Source: an uncultured Bdellovibrio sp. (lineage in GTDB: Bacteria; Bdellovibrionota; Bdellovibrionia; Bdellovibrionales; Bdellovibrionaceae). Taken from it: a stretch of 8,604 nucleotides of DNA. The stretch is taken from contig CAMLMF010000086.1 in assembly GCA_946480995.1 (NCBI GenBank), forward strand, positions 1-8,604, given 5' to 3'. The position numbers and the translations under genes were made by a program. Below, in pieces: positions 1 through 4,840 of this stretch; position 1 is the stretch's first letter, and every line of letters begins with the position of its first letter. The notes beneath the pieces were generated by a model. It was not told the DNA's origin and made no database searches. It saw only the letters and a list, made by a program, of their open reading frames with translations.

Positions 1-467
1 TCAAACGTATTGTCGGTGAGCCCGGCGATAAGATTTATTATGAAAACGGAACTCTGTACATCAACGACGTTGCAGTAGAAAAGAAAGTCCCTGCCTCCAT
101 GGACGATTTCGCGTGGTTGCGTGACGAAGACTTCCAGCGCGATGGCAACATCAACGATGGCAAAGAAAACTATGTGGAGTTCATGGAAGATCTGCCAGGT
201 GGCAAAAGCCATGCGATCCTTTTACGCAAAGGTGACATCTATGAAACTTTCGGTCCGGTCACTGTTCCGAATGATCACTTGTTTGTGATGGGTGACAATC
301 GCATGAACTCTTCAGATTCCCGCGTGTGGGGATTTATGCCGAAACAAAACGTTTTGGGACGTGCGATGTTTGTGTGGTTAAGCTGTGAAGAAACTATTCC
401 AGGCTTGCCATTCTTGTGCAACCCACTGACGCTTCGTTGGAAACGCTTCTTTCATCCAGTCAACTAG
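1..467 (+). CDS. lepB: Type I signal peptidase (LepB-like), copy 1, 5' end missing
   Basis: This is the C-terminal 154 codons of a membrane-anchored signal peptidase, which removes signal peptides from exported proteins on the outer face of the inner membrane. The first complete codon is at base 3. It is the lysine of a KRIVGEPGD motif, matching the catalytic lysine of the Ser-Lys dyad; the membrane anchor and catalytic serine lie off the left edge. The second family signature, GDNR followed by SSDSR, begins at base 291. Two cysteines 11 residues apart (codons 384-386 and 417-419) lie near the C-terminus, and the protein ends in an RWKRFF motif. All three tandem copies share an RWxRxF ending. 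The stop codon directly abuts the ATG of the next copy. Family assignment is firm; which copy is the housekeeping enzyme cannot be told. Confidence 0.93.
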   Translation, partial: KRIVGEPGDKIYYENGTLYINDVAVEKKVPASMDDFAWLRDEDFQRDGNINDGKENYVEFMEDLPGGKSHAILLRKGDIYETFGPVTVPNDHLFVMGDNRMNSSDSRVWGFMPKQNVLGRAMFVWLSCEETIPGLPFLCNPLTLRWKRFFHPVN

Positions 468-1172
468 ATGTCTGAAAATCAAAACGGCAAAAATTTAAAA
501 GGAACGTGGAATCAGGCGATTCTAACGTTCCTTTTGCCTATTTTATTGGTGCTCGGAGTGCGTTGGGCTTTATTTGAACCCTTCGTCATTCCTTCTGGCA
601 GCATGATTCCCAATCTTTTAGTTCACGATCATATCGTCGTCAAAAAACTGTCTTACGGCTTGCGTGTTCCTTTTATGGATCGCTGGCTGGTGCAGTGGTC
701 GCAACCTCAGCGCGGGGACGTCGTTGTTTTTAAGTATCCCGAAAATCCGGAAGTCTATTACATCAAGCGCTTGATTGGTTTACCAGGAGACAGCGTTGTG
801 GTTACGAATGGAAGAATATCTGTCGCGGGCCAAGCCTTTGCCTTGGAACCTCAACAGGGTGATTCGGAAGAAAGTGTTTTTGCCTATTTCACGGAAGACA
901 ACGGCGTGAAGAAATACACTGTGCGCTTTATGTCGTCAGCTGAATCGGAAAATCCCCAAACGTTTCAAGTGCCGGAAGGAAATTATTTCTTCATGGGCGA
1001 CAATCGCGATCAATCTAGTGATTCGCGAGTTTGGGGCTTCGTAAAAAATGATTTCATCGTCGGCAAAGCTTGGTCTGTATGGTTGTCCTGCGAAAGCACT
1101 CTGCCAACCATGTCGTTTGTCTGTGACCCCTCGCAAATTCGCTGGAACAGAATCTTCAAAAGCGTTCCATAG
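468..1172 (+). CDS. lepB: Type I signal peptidase (LepB-like), copy 2
   Basis: This complete 234-residue signal peptidase has a short cytoplasmic N-terminus, one hydrophobic anchor at about residues 16-36, and a periplasmic catalytic domain. The catalytic serine is Ser45 in PSGSM, the catalytic lysine is Lys100 in YIKRLIGLPGD, and GDNRDQSSDSR is at 177-187. Cys208 and Cys219 match in position and spacing the two cysteines of copy 1 and could form a disulphide. Copies 1 and 2 look most alike over the C-terminal 60 residues, which suggests duplication. The ATG follows the stop of copy 1 with no base between, and I see no good Shine-Dalgarno sequence, so translation probably depends on reinitiation after copy 1. 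It is shorter than E. coli LepB (about 324 residues), which has two membrane segments. Confidence 0.95.
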   Translation: MSENQNGKNLKGTWNQAILTFLLPILLVLGVRWALFEPFVIPSGSMIPNLLVHDHIVVKKLSYGLRVPFMDRWLVQWSQPQRGDVVVFKYPENPEVYYIKRLIGLPGDSVVVTNGRISVAGQAFALEPQQGDSEESVFAYFTEDNGVKKYTVRFMSSAESENPQTFQVPEGNYFFMGDNRDQSSDSRVWGFVKNDFIVGKAWSVWLSCESTLPTMSFVCDPSQIRWNRIFKSVP

Positions 1173-1221
1173 GTACGAAAAAAACCTTTCACGGTCTGCA
1201 TTATGAATGTAGCATTGATGC

Positions 1222-1899
1222 ATGGGACGTTGGCGTGAGTATATTACCACTTTAGTTCTGGCTATTTTGTGTGCACTGGTTGTGCGCAACTATCTAGTCA
1301 CGGCCTACAAAGTTCCGACCGGTTCGATGCAGCCGACGTTGAAGCCTGGTGATTTTATTTTCTCTTCGCGCACATCTTATGGTGTGACATTGCCGTTCAC
1401 CTTAAAAAAATGGAATATCTCTGAGCCCGCGCGTGGTGATCTGGTCGTCTTTAGTTACCCTAATCAGCCCTCTGTGAATTACGTCAAACGTGTCGTCGGT
1501 GTGCCGGGGGATCGCGTGCAAATTGTGAAGGGCCGGTTGGTTATTAACGAAGAACCGCTGCAATACACCAAGGTCACGGATCCAGCGCACGACAACCCCA
1601 ATCCTGAAATGTTTGAAATTTACGAAGAAATTTCTGCGGGGCAAAGCTGGCGGGTGATTTTCCAAAAATCTTCTGAAGAAAAGGACTTTGGCCCCTTGGT
1701 TGTACCGCCAGGGGAGGTTTTCCTCTTAGGTGACAATCGCGATGCGAGTGACGACTCGCGCTATTGGGGCACGGTTCCTATGTCGCAAGTGGCCGGTAAA
1801 GTGGTTTTAATCTGGCTTTCGCTGGATTGGCAAACAAAGTGGGGTGGAGACCGCTACCCTTCAGTGCGTTGGGAAAGAGTTTTTTCCACGGTCCATTGA
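1222..1899 (+). CDS. lepB: Type I signal peptidase (LepB-like), copy 3
   Basis: This complete 225-residue signal peptidase has only about six residues before its hydrophobic anchor (about 7-25). The catalytic serine is Ser35 in PTGSMQPT, the lysine is Lys89 in YVKRVVGVPGD, and GDNRDASDDSR begins at 170. It differs from copies 1 and 2: it lacks the C-terminal cysteine pair and has Thr in place of Ser two residues before the catalytic serine, though it keeps the RWxRxF ending. The ATG at 1222 is the first start after an in-frame TGA at 1216-1218, so the N-terminus cannot be longer. No strong Shine-Dalgarno is visible in the 49-base gap after copy 2. Divergence from the other copies suggests a different substrate preference, which is inference. 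Confidence 0.95.
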   Translation: MGRWREYITTLVLAILCALVVRNYLVTAYKVPTGSMQPTLKPGDFIFSSRTSYGVTLPFTLKKWNISEPARGDLVVFSYPNQPSVNYVKRVVGVPGDRVQIVKGRLVINEEPLQYTKVTDPAHDNPNPEMFEIYEEISAGQSWRVIFQKSSEEKDFGPLVVPPGEVFLLGDNRDASDDSRYWGTVPMSQVAGKVVLIWLSLDWQTKWGGDRYPSVRWERVFSTVH

Positions 1900-1924
1900 C
1901 ATCTGCCCCCTCGAACCATAGGCT
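1896..1924 (+). promoter_or_regulatory. Probable sigma-70-type promoter of the pyrB locus
   Basis: A perfect TTGACA (1896-1901) overlaps the stop codon of the upstream signal peptidase gene. After a 17-base spacer comes TAGGCT (1919-1924), which matches three of the six -10 positions, including the first two and the last. Transcription would begin near 1930-1933, only a few bases before the pyrB ATG at 1935, giving a nearly leaderless message. The -35 and spacing are good; the -10 is weak, which suits a regulated promoter. Confidence 0.5.
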
Positions 1925-1928
1925 TGAG

Positions 1929-1947
1929 TTCTAGATGTCATCTAGAA
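1929..1947. promoter_or_regulatory. Perfect palindrome over the pyrB start codon, candidate operator
   Basis: TTCTAGATGTCATCTAGAA is a perfect inverted repeat with 9-base arms around a single central T (1938). It contains the pyrB ATG (1935-1937) and lies just downstream of the probable -10 box, at the expected transcription start. That position suits a dimeric repressor blocking initiation. In RNA the arms could pair only imperfectly because a one-base loop is not possible, so a DNA-binding role is more likely than a hairpin. No known operator consensus was recognised. Confidence 0.5.
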
Positions 1948-2834
1948 ATAATAAATCCATTCTTGATCTTCAGTCCCTTGAAAAAACCAAAATTGATAAG
2001 CTATTTTCTGTCGCCGACGCTATTGTTGCCGGCAATTTGGACTTCAAGGGCTTCGGCAAAACCGGAGCCCTTTTGTTTTTTGAGGCCAGCACAAGAACCC
2101 GCATGAGCTTTGAAACGGCTTGCGCTCGCTTAGGAATTTATCCTTTGCGTTTGGACGGAAAATCCAGCAGCAGCTTAGAAAAAGGTGAATCCCAAGAAGA
2201 CACGGTTTTGAATGTCGCGGCGATGGCCCCGGCATTCTTGGTTGTTCGCTGTGGTGATGATTTAGATCTGCAAGCATTGTCAGAAAAAGTTGCAAGTCCG
2301 ATTCTTAATGCGGGCTGGGGTAAAAAAGGTCATCCCACGCAAGCGTTGCTAGATGCTTACACGATTCGTAAGCATTTGGGTACGTGTGCAGGACAAAAGC
2401 TTTTGATTGTCGGCGATGTTCGTCACAGTCGGGTCGCGGCTTCGCATTTTGAGTTGGCAAAAAAATTAAACTATGAAGTTGCTCTGTGCGGACCGAAAGA
2501 GTTTTTGCCAGAGGGCCCAGGCTTTAAAGTCTTTTCTTCTTTGCAAGAAGGCTTGCAGTGGTCGACTGTCGCGATGGCTTTGCGTGTGCAAATGGAAAGA
2601 CATTCTTCGCTGTACTCGTTGGCTGATTACCGCAATAATTATGGTTTTACGGCGCGCAATTTACAGGCCTTGTCGCAGCAATCCTTGATCATGCATCCGG
2701 GGCCTATCAATCAGGGAACTGAGATGGATGCGGATGTTTTACAAGATCCGCGTTGCCAAGTTTTAGATCAAGTATCTAACGGTGTCTTTATTCGCCAAAG
2801 TTTAATTTATTCGATGTTATCGGGGGAGCTATAA
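1935..2834 (+). CDS. pyrB: Aspartate carbamoyltransferase catalytic subunit
   Basis: PyrB joins carbamoyl phosphate and L-aspartate to give N-carbamoyl-L-aspartate, the committed step of pyrimidine synthesis. The protein is 299 residues (E. coli 311). The carbamoyl-phosphate domain has STRTR at 52-56, the mobile-loop Ser80 and Lys83, Arg105 and HPTQ at 133-136. The aspartate domain has Arg165 in VRHSR, Arg216-x-Gln218 and HPGPINQG at 253-260. The HPGPxN form resembles Bacillus-type enzymes more than the E. coli HPLP form. Two positions differ from what I recall as usual: Trp128 replaces Asp in NAGDG, and Gln259 replaces Arg in NRG. The ATG at 1935 fits the family N-terminus. No regulatory subunit gene (pyrI) is seen downstream. 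The stop overlaps the carA ATG by one base. Confidence 0.96.
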   Translation: MSSRNNKSILDLQSLEKTKIDKLFSVADAIVAGNLDFKGFGKTGALLFFEASTRTRMSFETACARLGIYPLRLDGKSSSSLEKGESQEDTVLNVAAMAPAFLVVRCGDDLDLQALSEKVASPILNAGWGKKGHPTQALLDAYTIRKHLGTCAGQKLLIVGDVRHSRVAASHFELAKKLNYEVALCGPKEFLPEGPGFKVFSSLQEGLQWSTVAMALRVQMERHSSLYSLADYRNNYGFTARNLQALSQQSLIMHPGPINQGTEMDADVLQDPRCQVLDQVSNGVFIRQSLIYSMLSGEL

Positions 2835-3895
2835 TGAAGGGCTATCTTATTCTAGAAACCGGCGAAATATACACAGGCCTATGGCATGGCGGAGAAGACC
2901 GCGCAGGTGAAGTCGTTTTTAATACTTCGCACTCTGGTTACGAAGAAATCGCGACGGATCCTTCTTACTTTTCGCAAATTGTCGTTTTAACTGCGCCGAT
3001 GCAAGGCAATTACGGTGTTGAAAACGATGTGTGGGAATCGCGCCGTTTATGGATTGATGGATTCATCTGCCTTGAAGTGCAAGACTCAGAACGCGATCAA
3101 TCTTGGAAGAACCGTTTAATTGAAAATAAAATACCCCTTTTAACAGAAATCGACACTCGCGCGTTGGTTTTGCGCTTGCGCAAAGGAACGCCGTGGGGAG
3201 CTTTAGTCAAAGCCAACACAGAACAAGAAGCCCGCACCAAAGCTGAAGCTTTGATTGCCCAGAAAAAGACCTTGGATAAGGACTGGGTTTATCTGACCTC
3301 ACGCAAAGAAGTTGAAACGCGCAAAGGCGAAAACATGGTCGGTCCACGCGTGGCGGTTTTGGATTTTGGTGCGAAAGAAAATATTCTGCGTGAATTGCAA
3401 CACCGTTGCTCCGAGGTGAAGATCTTTAATAGTCGCACCTCTGTGCAAGACATTCTGGCTTATAATCCTGATGGCATCATGTTGACCAACGGCCCCGGAG
3501 ACCCTGCGGATGTAAAAAACGCGACCGGCACAGTTCGCGAGCTTTTGGGTGTAAAACCGATCTTTGGCATTTGCATGGGGCACCAGATTTTGGGCCTGGC
3601 TTTGGGGGCAAAAACCTACAAGTTAAAGTTTGGTCATCGCGGCAGTAATCATCCTATTCGCGACACTCTGCTTAATCAGATCTATATGAGCAGTCAGAAT
3701 CACGGTTATGCCGTGGAAATGGCTAGTTTGCCCGCAGATGCTGTGGTGACCCACACGAACCTAAATGATGGCACTGTGGCAGGTTTTTATAGTGAAAAAA
3801 GAAAATATTTAGGAATACAATATCATCCTGAAAGTTGCCCGGGACCGCATGAGGCGTCGGGGCTATTTAGTTACTTTATAGAGCGGATGATATGA
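2834..3895 (+). CDS. carA: Carbamoyl-phosphate synthase small (glutaminase) subunit
   Basis: CarA hydrolyses glutamine and channels the ammonia to CarB. The 353-residue protein has an N-terminal small-chain domain (about 2-130, with GYEEIATDPSYF at 35-46 and DTRALVLRLR at 107-116) and a C-terminal class I glutamine amidotransferase domain from about 172. The catalytic triad is Cys247 in GICMGHQ, with His331 and Glu333 in YHPES. NGPGDP at 219-224 is also typical. Translation starts at the ATG inside TAATG, one base overlapping the pyrB stop, with a strong GGGGGAG ribosome site at 2822-2828. This implies tight coupling with pyrB. Its partner gene carB does not follow directly but lies about 950 bases downstream. 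Confidence 0.97.
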   Translation: MKGYLILETGEIYTGLWHGGEDRAGEVVFNTSHSGYEEIATDPSYFSQIVVLTAPMQGNYGVENDVWESRRLWIDGFICLEVQDSERDQSWKNRLIENKIPLLTEIDTRALVLRLRKGTPWGALVKANTEQEARTKAEALIAQKKTLDKDWVYLTSRKEVETRKGENMVGPRVAVLDFGAKENILRELQHRCSEVKIFNSRTSVQDILAYNPDGIMLTNGPGDPADVKNATGTVRELLGVKPIFGICMGHQILGLALGAKTYKLKFGHRGSNHPIRDTLLNQIYMSSQNHGYAVEMASLPADAVVTHTNLNDGTVAGFYSEKRKYLGIQYHPESCPGPHEASGLFSYFIERMI

Positions 3896-4539
3896 ACGAA
3901 TACGAACTACTCATAGAAAAGATTTTAAACCACTTTGTTAGCGACGCATTCAAGGATGAATTGTCCATGGCGAAGAAAGAGTTCTTCGAAAATGCCGGAA
4001 CCCTTGATGAAAATTCCGAGCATTTCGAATCGCGCATGGCGCAGTTCTATGATTGGTATTTCTTCACACGCGAATTGAAAGGCTTCGGACAGACGCCTTT
4101 GGATGCATGTCTGCTTGTGCGTGAATTGCGTTTTTCTGATGAAGAATTAAAAACTTTGGAAGTTTTAAAACAGCGTCGTCATTCCGTTTTTGAGTTTATC
4201 AAAATCAAAAATGGTGATGTCTACATTAAGGATCTTTTGGCCAACAAAAAACTGGTGGTCAAACAATCTCCGTATGTCTTTGGTTTTGATCCCGATGAAC
4301 TTTTTGAAGTGCGTTTGATTCCTCATGGGGATTCATTTGTTTTCACTCGTGGATTTTGTTTCCATCCCGAGAGCGCTAAAAAGTTCATCTTAAGTGAAGT
4401 GAAACGTCACCGTAAGGATCCAGACTTGGCTCCCGAAGTGATGTTATTGCGACTGATAAAAATGCGTTACAAGTTTGAGCAATACAAACACGTAAAGCCA
4501 GAAATGATTTACTCCAATGATGGGAAACTGGGGCTCTAG
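3892..4539 (+). CDS. Uncharacterised 215-residue protein in the car locus
   Basis: I do not recognise this gene with confidence. It starts in an ATGA overlap with the carA stop, so it is co-translated with carA. The protein is soluble-looking, with no signal peptide or membrane segment, and rich in charged and aromatic residues. A helical N-terminus (1-50) leads into FYDWYFFTRELKGFGQTPLD (52-71). Next comes a stretch reading like small beta strands (about 96-125, ending in IKDLL), then FDPDELFEVRLIPHGDSF (131-148) and FHPES (157-161). This order faintly recalls proteins that carry a SEC-C metal-binding tail, but no such cysteine motif is present, so that is weak inference. The last 11 residues and stop are encoded by the left arm of the inverted-repeat element, so the native C-terminus may have been altered. 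Confidence 0.85.
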   Translation: MNEYELLIEKILNHFVSDAFKDELSMAKKEFFENAGTLDENSEHFESRMAQFYDWYFFTRELKGFGQTPLDACLLVRELRFSDEELKTLEVLKQRRHSVFEFIKIKNGDVYIKDLLANKKLVVKQSPYVFGFDPDELFEVRLIPHGDSFVFTRGFCFHPESAKKFILSEVKRHRKDPDLAPEVMLLRLIKMRYKFEQYKHVKPEMIYSNDGKLGL

Positions 4540-4593
4540 TTCCAACCCGAGGGCTTTGGTAGTATGGAATCGAAATCAAGCCCTCAGACAGTG

Positions 4594-4614
4594 TTGGCGA
4601 CATCCTGCCGCCAA
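4594..4614. repeat. Small hairpin in left half of the palindromic element
   Basis: TTGGCG (4594-4599) pairs with CGCCAA (4609-4614) across a 9-base loop. The loop starts with ATCCTGC (4602-4608), which recurs directly at 4614-4620. It is one of several secondary stems nested within the large inverted repeat. Confidence 0.45.
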
Positions 4615-4631
4615 TCCTGCGGACTGACGCG

Positions 4632-4657
4632 AAAAATGGCCGTCATGGCCATTTTTT
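4632..4657. terminator. Intrinsic terminator-like hairpin at the centre of the element
   Basis: AAAAATGGCC (4632-4641) and GGCCATTTTT (4647-4656) form a 10-bp stem around the loop GTCAT, ending in a run of six T. The run of A on the 5' side makes it symmetric, so it could act on either strand. It lies 93 bases after the stop of the unknown gene and about 180 bases before carB. It would end or attenuate the pyrB-carA transcript unless read through. Confidence 0.6.
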
Positions 4658-4670
4658 CCTCGCGGACGCC

Positions 4671-4683
4671 CTCCCTTTGGGAG
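4671..4683. repeat. Small hairpin in right half of the palindromic element
   Basis: CTCCC (4671-4675) pairs with GGGAG (4679-4683) around a TTT loop. It is the right-side counterpart, in position though not in sequence, of the 4594-4614 hairpin, giving the element a branched predicted fold around the central stem. Confidence 0.4.
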
Positions 4684-4732
4684 AGGCTGCTGCGGAACTC
4701 GGTCTTGCTTTCGATTCCATACTACCAAAGCC

Positions 4733-4747
4733 CTCTGGTTACCAGAG
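4733..4747. repeat. 15-base perfect palindrome in right arm of the element
   Basis: CTCTGGTTACCAGAG has 7-base arms around a central T (4740). The matching region of the left arm (about 4532-4550) has lost this symmetry. As RNA it could form a 6-bp stem with a 3-base loop; as DNA it looks like a binding site for a dimeric protein. Confidence 0.4.
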
Positions 4748-4766
4748 CTCCCGCTTTCACACATTG

Positions 4767-4788
4767 GACTGAAATCAGTCTTTGTTTT
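4767..4788 (+). terminator. Weak hairpin plus T-rich run before carB
   Basis: GACTG (4767-4771) and CAGTC (4776-4780) can form a 5-bp stem around AAAT, extendable by one A-T pair. It is followed by TTTGTTTT (4781-4788). The stem is short, so termination would be inefficient. It sits at the outer end of the right arm, 60 bases before the carB start, and might attenuate carB. Confidence 0.25.
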
Positions 4789-4830
4789 GAAAATTTATAT
4801 GGCTGGATTCGTAAACTTTTTTCAGCCGGT

Positions 4831-4837
4831 AGGAGAG
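4831..4837 (+). promoter_or_regulatory. Ribosome binding site that fixes the carB start
   Basis: AGGAGAG is a strong Shine-Dalgarno sequence, with its AGGAG core 5 bases before the GTG at 4841. In-frame starts further upstream (TTG 4787, ATG 4799) have no comparable site, which supports the GTG. Confidence 0.75.
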
Positions 4838-4840
4838 CGT

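Larger units (their letters stand above)
4505..4778. repeat. Large palindromic element between the unknown gene and carB
   Basis: An inverted repeat with arms of about 70 bases surrounds a centre of about 130 bases. Positions 4551-4575 are perfectly complementary to 4709-4733. With one mismatch the pairing reaches 4544-4575 against 4709-4740. Weaker similarity with one 3-base gap continues outward to about 4505 on the left and 4778 on the right (for example TCCAATG at 4513-4519 against CATTGGA at 4762-4768). The centre holds further hairpins. No flanking target duplication or transposase gene is visible, so a mobile origin is unproven; a dispersed non-autonomous repeat or a structured RNA are both possible. 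Outside this element, the gap 4540-4840 holds only the carB ribosome-binding region. Confidence 0.8.

Noticed and set aside
1203..1238. 11-codon upstream frame overlapping the start of signal peptidase copy 3
   Set aside because: It has no ribosome site and is short enough to occur by chance.
936..1665. Antisense open frames over the signal peptidase genes (936-1289, 1402-1665)
   Set aside because: They are shadows of well-supported genes with no start signals or recognisable motifs.
4710..4727. TTCGATTCC followed by ACCA, resembling a tRNA T-loop and 3' end
   Set aside because: The flanking bases do not form a T-stem and no acceptor, D or anticodon arms fit around it.
4787..4817. Possible carB promoter TTGAAA-19-TAAACT
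   Set aside because: The spacer is too long and the -10 match is only moderate. A carB promoter may exist, but this one is not supported.
4801..4827. GGCTG/CAGCC hairpin just before the carB ribosome site
   Set aside because: A 5-bp stem with a 17-base loop is weak and common by chance.
4787..4840. Longer carB start at TTG 4787 or ATG 4799
   Set aside because: The extension does not match the family N-terminus, and the strong ribosome site is placed for GTG 4841.
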